Assembly (NCBI GenBank): GCA_011009095.1
Contig: VTPC01091298.1
Location: 72,917-136,916, forward strand
Origin: Ignelater luminosus
Lineage: Eukaryota; Arthropoda; Insecta; Coleoptera; Elateridae
Direction: 5' to 3'
DNA: 64,000 nt
In this document: positions 33,003 to 42,659 of the stretch, one piece after another
Layout: each line of letters starts with the position of its first letter
How positions within the stretch are numbered: the stretch's first letter is position 1
The notes under the pieces: generated by a model
Told to the model about the DNA's origin: nothing
Databases searched by the model: none
What the model saw: the letters and a program-made list of their open reading frames with translations, nothing else
Program-made: the position numbers and the translations under genes

Positions 33003-35575
33003 AATAGCTCTATGGAACACCAATGGCCTAGCGAAATATTTTTGCAAATGAACAACATAGATGTCCTACTTGTGACCGAAACACACTTTACTGAACGAAC
33101 ATTCAGGAAATTTTCTCACTTGGAAATTTACCATACAAAACATCCTGACGGAACTGCCCATGGAGGCACAGCTGTAATTGTTCGCAAAAGTATCAAACAC
33201 CATGAATTACCCTCATATAAAGCAAACTTTCTACAAGTCACAAGCATACAAATACAAAAACTTCCGGCACCAATAAATATCCCAGCCGTCTATTGTCCTT
33301 CAAGACATAATATCACCAAGCAAATGTTACAGCCTTTCTTTGATACGCTGGGTTCAAAATTTATAACAGGTGGCGATTATAACGGAAAACATATATAATG
33401 GGATGCCAGACTGTCAACAACAAAGGGAAAAGAAATGCTTAAACTTAAAACCGACAATAACATAACTACCTATCAATTGGAAGCCCCACCCACTGGCTGA
33501 CAGACACAAACAAAATCCCAGACCTCTTAGACTTTTTTGTTCTTAACGGACTCTCGTCTAATTATATTGATATTATTTCGTGCAATGATGGTTGCCACCC
33601 TAAGTGCAACAATAATCTTCCGAACGCCAACACTGAAACTAAGTAATTGCAAGACCAACTCGAAGACATTTCGTGAACAAATAGAGCAAAACATCAATAC
33701 GAATGTAAGACTACAAACAAACGATAAACTAAAAGCAGCAACTAACCACCTTATTACAACTATTCAAGAAGCTAGTTGGACGGCTACCCTAAAATTAAGA
33801 AACTTAAAAGCTAATATGCCAAATCTTTCCTATGAAATCACACAACTGGTTGATAAAAGAGAAAGGCTAGAGCACAATGGCAGCGAACTCATAACATTGA
33901 AGATCGTAGAAAATTCAATCAACTAAACAACAAACTAAAAAACAAGTTAAAAGCAATACGAAATGACACTTTCTAAATGTATCTCACCTCATCATCTGGA
34001 AAACCACAAAGTGCTTCAAGAAACCACCTTTAAAAAGTTCAGCAGGCTCCTAGTTAAGATCAGACAAAGAAAAGACAAAAAATTTGCCCAACATTTGGAG
34101 ACAACTTTCACACCATATACGGATAATGAAAATATCGAAAATGAAAACTTTCTAAACTCTCCCCACCAGATGTCTCTCCCCATTGAAAGGTTTACCAAAA
34201 CTGAAATCAAAGAAGAAATAAAGCTACTGAACAACAAAAAATCAGCGGGGTACAACCTAATTGATGCGATAGTACTTAAACAGTTACCTGATAGAGGAAT
34301 ACAATTTCTACAAATTTTATTTAACGCAATACTGCGCCTTAGCCAGTACAGTTAAAATTTGTCCAGGTCATCCTTATACCCAAGCCTAAAAAACCTCCAG
34401 ATAAAATAAATTTTTATCGTCCCATAAGTCTCTTTCCAATGATATCCAAGTTGCTGGAAAAACTATTGCTGAAAAGGATCCGTCACGATGGACTTCAAGA
34501 CGAATGGCCGCCAAACCACTAATTCGGGTTTCGCCATTAACATTCAACAATCCACCATGCCATAGACTTATCAATTCTATCCAGTCAGCCCTCGAAAACA
34601 AAGTATTCTGCTCAGCAGTATTCTTGGACGTACGCCAAGCATTCGATAGAGTTTGGCACAAAGGACTACTATCGAAAATCAAACAATTTCTTCCCCACCA
34701 CTACTACTAAATTTTCCAAAGTTACTTAGAAAATCACCACTTTCAAACAAGAATCGGAGATGAAACTTCGGATATAAAACAAATTAAAGCAGGCGTTCCG
34801 CAAGGGAGCGTGCTAGATCCCTTCCTATATTTGCTATTCACACATGATATCTCTTCAATGGAACAAAACAGCGTAAGCACGTTTGCTGATGACACAGCGC
34901 AATTAGCTTTCAGCGATGATCCGGCAGTGGCATCAATCCTATCACAAAGACACTTAAAACTTGTGGAAAAATGGATGACAGTATGACGAATAAAAATTAA
35001 TGAAAACAAATGTCTACACGTCACGTACATAACGAGGCGGTCTACATGTCCCTCAGTAACCATAAATCACCAAATAATATCCCAAGTCACTACAGCCAAA
35101 TACTTAGGGCTACATATTGATAGTCGTCTTACGTGGGCGACGCACGTGCGCAAGAAACAAGAAGAAATGGACTTAAAACTCAAGCAGATGTATTGGCTGA
35201 TCGAGAAGAAATCAACACTTACCCTAGAAAAGAAACTATTAATCTACAAAACTATATTCCGTCCCATAGGGTTGTATGGTTGCAAAATGTGGGGATGTGC
35301 AAGTAACTCAACAATTAATACAATACAGAGATTTCAGTCCAAGTATCTTCGAATGACTGTGAACGCACCATGGTTTGTTACAAACCAAACTCTGCACACA
35401 GACCTTGGTGTTCCGTATGTGAAAGAAGTCATCAAGAAGCAAGCTATAAAATATTATGAAAAACTGCAATGGCATCCTAATGAAATAGTCAATCCATTAA
35501 AGGAAGAACCACGCAGCAGAAGATTGAAGAAGAAATGGCCAAAAGATCTGCCAGCAGCTTAACAAGGTACCATCA
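33003..35575 (+). mobile_element. Jockey-type LINE, 5'-truncated
   Basis: Starts abruptly at the first motif of the endonuclease, 'IALWNTNGLAKYF', then 'DVLLVTETHFTERTFRKF', 'HPDGTAHGGTAVIVRKSI' and 'FITGGDYNGKH'. Reverse transcriptase pieces follow: 'LLNNKKSAGYNLIDAIV' (34230), 'FLDVRQAFDRVWHKGLL' (34625), 'AGVPQGSVLDPFLYLLF' near 34795, 'STFADDTAQLAF' near 34880, and the C-terminal 'LIYKTIFRPIGLYGCKMWG' (35245). Many frameshifts. ORF1 is missing, as expected for incomplete reverse transcription. Confidence 0.86.
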
Positions 35576-35579
35576 GTGG

Positions 35580-36515
35580 GTGTCTTCCTCTCCTGTCATT
35601 GTAGTTGTAGAGTATTTTTTTTATTTTCTTATTTACTTTATACAATTAGTTCATAGAATGTATTGTTCTGATTGCTAATGAACTCTACACAAAAAAAACG
35701 TATAGCAGTATAGCTGATAATTAATTAAGGGGGGGGGGTGTAGGTATATACAGGCCACAAAAAAGTTTGAGGGTTACTTTTAAATTACATATTATAACGT
35801 GAAACAATATAATGTTAGAACTTTTATAAAAGGTATTTGGTACTCATTCGAGTTTTTTTAATATTATTAATGATGCGATGGCTCATTCAGTATTATAGAA
35901 AACACGTAGAAACCCACAAATAGGTCAAGAATCTTTCACAAAAGGTGTGCACCTGTACGTAACTCAATGCAAAAATTAGTCGGTATCTTTCTTCAATTTC
36001 CTTTAAATCCCGACTGAACACGACGTAAAATAAATTATGTACTGTGAACACGTTAAATAGATTTAATCCTCATTTAATAAAACATTAAAAAAATTTAAAA
36101 AATAAAAACATCGAAATAGAATAGAATAAATGTAAACAAATTTACAAACACTATTGTACCATTCTATATAAAAATAAAATACTTCTGAGTAGTGCAACTC
36201 GCATTTCTAATAACAAAAGAACTTCACTACCTGAGCTTAGGGTCAGATTATAAAGGTCCCTTTTAAGAACTCCCTCTCTCTTGTAAAATATAGAAGATAC
36301 ACATTTATTAACTTGACTTTTACCTTGTAACATTGTAACAATATTACTTTTGAGTTAAACCTGTAAAGGAAAGTAAAAATAATTTAAACCTGCATAAGAC
36401 GCCCAGTATAAACTGAGACACCTTAAATCTTGTGGATTTTGTTGGTAAAAATTTGTTTCGATTAGATAACTTTTTTAATTTTTCAATAGATTCTCGATTA
36501 ACGGCATTCAACCTA
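35580..36515. other. Upstream region of LRR-B
   Basis: AT-rich, with a run of nine G at 35729-35737. It should contain the promoter and any further 5' sequence of LRR-B; no sharp promoter motif was seen. Confidence 0.35.
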
Positions 36516-36579
36516 ATGTTCTTAGTGTTAGTGTGTGTTTTGCTTCATATTGAATTTTGTTTGTTGTTACTTATTTCAG
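36516..36579 (+). CDS. Signal-peptide exon of LRR-B (candidate)
   Basis: An ATG at 36516 opens 21 codons, almost all hydrophobic ('MFLVLVCVLLHIEFCLLLLI'), followed by a phase-1 donor TTTCAG|GTAAGG. With the acceptor TTATTTTAG ending at 36659 the intron is 80 nt. Splicing joins this frame to the LRR-B frame as Gly-Ser-Ile and then TAA at 36668-36670, directly before the ATG at 36671. So the exon is in frame with the LRR protein but cut off by one stop codon. The peptide content, donor and phase are seen directly; that it belongs to LRR-B is inference from spacing and frame. Confidence 0.6.
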
Positions 36580-36670
36580 GTAAGGTAACATCATTAACTT
36601 TTGTTAAAAAATTTATTTTTACAAAATACTCAGAAACTAAACGAATTAAATTATTTTAGGATCAATCTAA

Positions 36671-39124
36671 ATGGAACACGGGGAAGTTGATGAACCAAAA
36701 TGCACGTTTTCCTCTACCGACCGACAAATTACTTGCGAGAACCAACCGAATTTGGGTGAAATAAGAATTTCCATTTTATATTCGATACGAGGAAATATCT
36801 CGTGGCACGCCATTAAACATCTGCATATAAAAAAATGCAGAATCTCTAATTTTCCTATGGAATTTTTCGATCAAATGACCGGATTGGAAAAGTTGACGTT
36901 AGCATATTGTCAAATCAACAAGTTACCTAGAAGAATTTTCAGTGCTGCAAGAGCTTTAATAGAAATTGTTCTTCATGCAAACACTATAACGACAGTTGAA
37001 GAAAATGTTTTTTCTGGAAACGAAAGTTTACTAAAATTGCATATAACTAAAAATAAAATCAATGTGTTACCAGAAACTTTATTTGATGAACTTAGCGGAA
37101 TTTTCGAGTTATCCTTTCATAATGTCAACATAAGAAATGTAAGTTTAAATTTTTTTAGGCAAAATAATAATTTGCAAATATTATGGTTGCGTGATAACAA
37201 GATCGAATTTTTACCAAATGGTATTTTTGAGAAACTCTCTAAGTTAACAAAACTAACATTAGAGGGAAATACAATTATTGAATTGCAAGAAAATTGCTTT
37301 AAAAATCTGAAAAATTTAAAACATTTGGTCTTGCCTAAAAACTCAATCAAGAGCTTACCGTACGATGTTTTTTTTGATTTGAAATCAATTATTAGGCTTA
37401 ACATCAGTAACAATCTAATTGAAAGTATCGACAATAGAATATTAAATGGTTTAAAAAAGATGGCGATTATAAATATGGACCAAAATAAGATAAAGGAGCT
37501 ACCACCACATCTATTTGTGCATTGCCCAAAGGTTGCATACGTATCTTTGGAGCATAATGAAATAAAGTTTATATACCCCCAAGCATTTAGAGGCTTGAAG
37601 TATTTAAAGAGAATTAATTTACGTCAAAATAATATTACTTTATTGCCACCTAGCATGTTTGATGATAATTTCGAGTTAAAATACGCGTTTTTCTGTAATA
37701 ATAGAATACGTCACATACCAAATGAGTTATTCGAAGGATTGGAACAACTGAGAATACTCGATTTTACGCAAAATCTAATAAAAACTATAGACAACAATTC
37801 TCTTAAAGATCTTACGAGTTTACATACCTTAACTTTGGAATGTAATGAAATTGAGACCTTAGATAAAAATATATTTAATAAATTAAAAAGTCTAGCAACT
37901 CTGAATTTGAGACAAAATAGAATTAAGGAGCTTCCTAATGAAATCTTCAAAAATCTGGAATCCCTTACACTTTTGAATCTTAGTAAAAATAATTTTACTG
38001 TGTTACCTAGTGGAATTTTTGATAACTTAATTAATTTGAAGAAACTGATTCTTTGTGAAAATAAAATTGAAAGTATAAATCCAGATGCGTTTAAAGATTT
38101 GAAGAATCTGGAAAGACTCACACTTGGATTTCGTAATATAACCAATTTGGAACGAAGAACATTTCAAGAATTAGTATCGCTTAATGTGCTTAATATGTAT
38201 GAGGAGATTGAAAGAGAAGTTTTATTCGAAGATATTTTCAGTGATATGAATCAAATAAAAATTCTCTGCTTGCATTTTATTACTATGTCAGGTTCGTCTT
38301 TCAATATTGTTCATAAATTACAAAATCTAAAAGAACTTACGATACAAAATACTCAATTAACAGAGCTTCGACCAGAATTTTTCTCGAGTCTACAAACATT
38401 AAAAAATTTGGATTTAAAAAACAATAACCTTATTAATGTTCATCAAGAAACTTTCTCTGGGCTTTCGAATTTGGAATATCTTTCGTTAGAAGAGAATAAT
38501 ATAACAGAATTACATAATGATATGTTTAAAGAATTAAAAAATTTAAGAGAATTAAAACTGAATAAGAATAAACTAAGGATGATCAGTAGTGATGTACTAA
38601 ATATTCCAGAACTTGAACTGCTTCATTTGGAAGATAATCAATTAGAGGAACTAACGAGCGATCTCTTTACCAAATGTACCTTTCTAACGGAATTACACTT
38701 ATCAAATAATCATTTAACAGATGTACCTTGTAATTTGTTTTTACCTTTGCAGTCGCTTAGAACTCTGCATTTAAAAAATAATAAATTGGAAAGGATAACA
38801 GGTGAAACATTTAAAGGTTTACGTTCACTAAAATGTTTGTATTTAGACAAAAATATAATCCAAAATATTTCATCAACTGCACTGCTACAAATAAAATCGT
38901 TACAAAAATTGTATTTAGTTGAAAATCATTTGCAATATTTCGACCCTGCATGCTTTTCTGCTTCACTTCACCTGGAATCTCTGGATTTACGAAATAACAG
39001 ACTTAGGAATTTAAACTTGGCAATGTTTGAAAACCTGGCGTACCTTACAAAAGTACTTTTAGATGGCAACCCGTTACCGACGACTATTCTAGAAACTTTT
39101 AAACACAAATATTCTCAATATTAA
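36671..39124 (+). CDS. LRR-only protein, 817 aa (LRR-B)
   Basis: One exon, unbroken. Residues 11-22 hold the N-cap pair C-TFSSTDRQIT-C. LRRs run from residue 72 to 791, 30 in number after the entry repeat, nearly all of 24 residues. The C-cap (792-817) ends 'LETFKHKYSQY'. Repeats 18 to 20 (about residues 480-552) lose the LxxN ladder, for example 'LNMYEEIEREVLFEDIF', forming an irregular island in an otherwise strict solenoid. There is no transmembrane segment. As it stands the frame lacks a signal peptide; a candidate peptide exon lies 92 nt upstream of the start, behind an 80-nt intron, separated by an in-frame TAA. The role is probably protein binding outside the cell; partner unknown. LRR-A and LRR-C have the same layout. 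Confidence 0.9.
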   Translation: MEHGEVDEPKCTFSSTDRQITCENQPNLGEIRISILYSIRGNISWHAIKHLHIKKCRISNFPMEFFDQMTGLEKLTLAYCQINKLPRRIFSAARALIEIVLHANTITTVEENVFSGNESLLKLHITKNKINVLPETLFDELSGIFELSFHNVNIRNVSLNFFRQNNNLQILWLRDNKIEFLPNGIFEKLSKLTKLTLEGNTIIELQENCFKNLKNLKHLVLPKNSIKSLPYDVFFDLKSIIRLNISNNLIESIDNRILNGLKKMAIINMDQNKIKELPPHLFVHCPKVAYVSLEHNEIKFIYPQAFRGLKYLKRINLRQNNITLLPPSMFDDNFELKYAFFCNNRIRHIPNELFEGLEQLRILDFTQNLIKTIDNNSLKDLTSLHTLTLECNEIETLDKNIFNKLKSLATLNLRQNRIKELPNEIFKNLESLTLLNLSKNNFTVLPSGIFDNLINLKKLILCENKIESINPDAFKDLKNLERLTLGFRNITNLERRTFQELVSLNVLNMYEEIEREVLFEDIFSDMNQIKILCLHFITMSGSSFNIVHKLQNLKELTIQNTQLTELRPEFFSSLQTLKNLDLKNNNLINVHQETFSGLSNLEYLSLEENNITELHNDMFKELKNLRELKLNKNKLRMISSDVLNIPELELLHLEDNQLEELTSDLFTKCTFLTELHLSNNHLTDVPCNLFLPLQSLRTLHLKNNKLERITGETFKGLRSLKCLYLDKNIIQNISSTALLQIKSLQKLYLVENHLQYFDPACFSASLHLESLDLRNNRLRNLNLAMFENLAYLTKVLLDGNPLPTTILETFKHKYSQY

Positions 39125-39179
39125 TTTCTAATTTGTTTTTTTATGCTTATATTATGTGTGATAAATTTGTCCAATTTTA

Positions 39180-39185
39180 AATAAA
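39180..39185 (+). terminator. Polyadenylation signal of LRR-B
   Basis: AATAAA 56 nt after the stop, followed by a T/GT-rich stretch (TTTTGTCTTTGATTGTGTG), a standard 3' end. Confidence 0.65.
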
Positions 39186-39189
39186 ATTT

Positions 39190-39935
39190 ATTTTGTCTTT
39201 GATTGTGTGCGATATTTCTTATAACAATGTTCATGTGAATTATAATTATCTTATCCCATGTTATATATTTTTTTAGAATAAATTCTATTACTGAATAAAG
39301 CTGTGTTTGTAATTTTAGTAGTTCTTTCTTGATCTAATCAAAACCAAATTTAAATTAAAATTAAAAGACACCTAGGTAACAATTAACATTCTAGTTACTA
39401 AAAATTACGTGTTTTATAGAAGATTTATGAAGGATTTAAAAAAGTAGCCTCTATATCAAAAGTTAGCTTGTTTGTTATTTATCGGTTTAATCATAATCAG
39501 CATAAATAAGACAACTAAGTCTGACATGCACCTCCCTGGTTTTCTCAAGAAGGCGCCTTACAAAATTTTTCTTCCTTTCTTCCATTAGTACTGTATAATT
39601 TTAAAACTAAGTAATAAAGAAACAGCGAAAATAGCAGTGTGTTACCTGGTGCTAATGAAGTCATCATTATATGCATGATCAGTTGCAGTGGTATCTAGAA
39701 TATCTACATGTTCTTTACTGATAGTTAATGGAGGAACAGCATCATTTGTCAGCCTACATACGTAGGTATTTTAAAATTTGTATTTTTATAGAGTTTATCT
39801 TGAAGATGTTCGATGAGTGTAGTCTTAAATACATTACATATAAATATTCACAGCCACAATTCGAAATTCACTGCTTGCAACTAGAATAGAAATTAGCATT
39901 ATACCTATAAGCTGTTATTTTATCACATTCTAGTA
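39190..39935. other. Non-coding stretch after LRR-B
   Basis: AT-rich, no feature recognised. Confidence 0.4.
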
Positions 39936-39940
39936 CTTAC

Positions 39941-40055
39941 CGTTCGGGATCTTTTGGAAACCGAAACAAGCTTATTCCCTCGCAATTTGTATTGGAAGAA
40001 CAAAACTTCACATCAAAAATGTTGCTGCACTCTTTCGCTTTCGTTTAATTTCTTG
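39941..40055 (-). pseudogene. THAP-domain exon fragment
   Basis: On - the frame reads 'CSSNTNCEGISLFRFPKDPE' and ends in a good donor (GAACG|GTAAGT). The pattern Cys-x2-Asn...ISLFRFPKDPER fits the first half of a THAP zinc finger, found in P-element/THAP9 transposases and in host proteins. No matching downstream exon with the second half of the zinc site was found. It abuts the left end of the large inverted-repeat element. Confidence 0.45.
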
Positions 40056-40083
40056 TCCTGATGGTGATTCCATAATTCATAGC

Positions 40084-42657
40084 ACTTAGAAATGAATCAA
40101 GTACTCTTGGAATTTGGCACAGTTGTTCCCTGAGGTGTCCTGATGCACATATCAAAAATCCCCCGTGGTGTGGGGTGAGCGGGGAGTGGGGAGCAGTTTA
40201 AAGTGCATTCTTTTCAGTTTTTCTCAAATATCTCGGAATCTATTGACTTACGGTAACAGTATTCTCTACAAAAAGTTAAAGTAGACAAAATTCCCTACAA
40301 GAAAGGTCCTATACATATTTTTTGTAGGACTGATAGTTTAAGAGTAATGGTGGCGGAAAAGTATGAAAATAATGTTAAAAATTGAAGTTTTGCGTGAATA
40401 TGTTTATTTTTACAGAAAATCTTGATAGAAGGCTGATAACATATAAAAATGTTGTATTAATAATACTAATAATTCAATATAAAGTTTAACTATCGAGTTA
40501 GAACTGTTAAATAGCCTCATATACTTTTTCACCTTCTACGATGTCGAATGGATCGTCTTCATGCTGTTCGACAAGGTCCACGGAAGCACTATTAGTGCAC
40601 CCTCCTCGATAACCAGTGCAAGCTTAATTGCACGTAAGTCCTGCTTTCTAGCATCCACATTTGGTTGAGCAGCCAGTTACACATCTGCAGAAAATTGTAC
40701 TAAGTACTGAATCCGGTGCAGGAGGATCTGTATTCATTACCGATTCAAGATTTCTACCTATTCCTCTATTCCATCCCCAATTCTCAAGAGGCAGATTGTT
40801 GTCCAACCATTTCTGCACTTGCACTCTAAATGAAAAGAACGCGTTGTACCGGAGTTGATACAGAAAAGCCTCTTTTGGGGAAGCACGGTAAACTGCCAGA
40901 AACATCTTTTCTCCTGCACCCATAACAACCTCAGGTGTTGATGAAGGGCTATAGAAAGGAGCTGCTATATCTGCAATGATTGGATCCTGGTTATACAACT
41001 TAATGACTGAGGTTTTACCATTGCTTAGTATGGCTGCAGTTGTATCATACCCTCTAAAACCGTGGAGAAAGAAGATGCAACTGTAGAATGGAACCGTTAT
41101 AACTGTTGAGACAAGAACAGTTTGGGTTTCTACTTTTCCTCTTCTTGGTTTTAGGAACAAAATGTTGTTAGTAGGTGACGATAAGGCCGTTAGCATCACA
41201 ACAAAGTCGACATCCTCCCCAACGACGGTCACACAAGAATTCGTCGCAGCTTTGCCGATTGCAGTCTGTATGCTGTCATAGTCAGCATCATTCATTGCAA
41301 CGTGTGTCTTTACCCCATCAGCATTCATTTTCTCACACAGCACCGAGATTAGTCTTGTCTTATTCTATGCGTTAGCCAGGAAGTGTTGTTGTTGTGTAGT
41401 AACTTTCATGTGTTTATCAAAGTTGACATCCGTAGAACTTATAGCAAAGTATCCCTCATTTACAAATTGTGTAAATTTCTCCGGAGCCATTTTAGATTCA
41501 AGGCAAAGCATATCAACAGGGTATAAATGAGCAGATCTGGCGTACTGAAAATGGCCGCATGTATAAAAGAAAGGTATCATTCTCTGTATACATGTTAGAT
41601 GGCCCTCTCAGTCTGCTGAACGTTCGGCTGCTATAAAGTTTTTTATTATTGTCACTATGTAATAATATTGCACCCACCCAATTTTTCCAGTTCTTTAGCT
41701 ATCTTCAATTGCGGGCTAACCATGCTCTCATTTCTTTCAATTGTTACATAACTTAATATCTCTTTATGAAAATCTGATATCAAGTAGCCTACACTATTTT
41801 TCTCCTCTTCTGGAATGTCACAGTTGTTCAAAATTATGGAAGTCGAAACACAGTGAATGAGCAAGTGTGCATAAACTGCTCTGCTGAAAGCATGGCCTCC
41901 CATAATCTTTTCGACTGAGTTGGGACAACAATTAGGCATAGCAATTACTGAAGGCCACTCCCGGACATAAAGTAGCCTATACATCCAAGAAACAACATAC
42001 ACGTATGGAAACCACCTAGTCGTAGCTATACGTTTTTCATTCTCATTTCTCTTGCCTTGAAGAAAAGCGGTTGGTCAAAGGTCACAAAACAAGTCTTCAC
42101 TCCTAATTACTGACAATTCCAATAAAGTTCTTGGTTTACCAAATCGTTCGTGACACGTGTCACTGCTTGTATTTATTGATTTGTATGAGGCACGCGCTGT
42201 GAAATACTTACGAAGTCAAAGTCATAAACGCACTATATCTTTTGGAACACTAACTATATCCTGCCTTACCCCCTCTAACAGTTTCAATTATTAGTATTAT
42301 TAATACAACATTTTTATATGTTATCAGCCTTCATCGAGATTTTCTGTAAAAATAAAAATATTCACGTGAAACTTCAATTTTTAACATTATTTTCATACCT
42401 TTCCCCCACCATAACTCTTAAACTGTCAATCCTACGAAAAACATGTATAGGACCTTTCTTGTAGGGAATCTTATTTACTTTAACTTCGTATAGAAAGTAC
42501 TTTCACCGTAAGTCAATAGATTCCGAGATATTTGAGAAAAACTAAAAAGAATGCACTTTAAACTGCTTCCCACCACCGGGAATTTTTGATATGTGTGTCA
42601 GGACACCTCAGGGAACAACTGTGCCAAATTTCAAGAATACATGATTTATTTCCAAAC
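40084..42657 (-). mobile_element. 2.6-kb transposon with roughly 400-bp inverted repeats
   Basis: Left arm about 40084-40510 and right arm about 42275-42657 are inverted copies, beginning near 'AATTTGGCACAGTTGTTCCC' and including 'TCTCAAATATCTCGGAATCT' on both sides. The left arm has a small extra piece at its inner end. Between them lies one broken - strand gene (40511-42002). The right end touches the 3' part of a copia element, so it probably inserted there. I see no clear target duplication and cannot name the superfamily. No DDE transposase was recognised, so either the single gene is the mobility gene or the element is non-autonomous with cargo. Confidence 0.75.
40511..42002 (-). pseudogene. 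Broken gene with PIN-like region and Cys-rich tail, in the inverted-repeat element
   Basis: The only gene of the element. From the 5' side: 42002-41655 ('REWPSVIAMPNCCPNS', 'HAFSRAVYAHLLIH'), a frame break, 41580-41365 ('MIPFFYTCGHFQYARSAHLY'), a stop, then 41343-40648 with 'VVGEDVDFVVMLTALS' and 'FLHGFRGYDTTAAIL', and finally 'STIFCRCVTGCSTKCGC'. Past a TAG the frame goes on with a further Cys ladder (KAGLTC...AC...GC) and a second stop, ending near 40511. Repeated insect proteins of unknown function share this layout: acidic 'GEDVD' and 'GYDTT' motifs suggestive of a PIN/FEN-like nuclease, then a CXC/tesmin-like cysteine tail. The nuclease link is inference. Two nonsense codons and frameshifts make this copy dead. 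Confidence 0.6.
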
Positions 42658-42659
42658 TT

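Noticed and set aside
35729..35737. Run of nine G as a possible G-quadruplex
   Set aside because: A single homopolymer without the other three G tracts nearby; more likely a plain run or sequencing artefact.
37711..38145. 144-codon frame antisense to LRR-B
   Set aside because: Antisense frames are common opposite LRR arrays in AT-rich DNA; no start context or domain.
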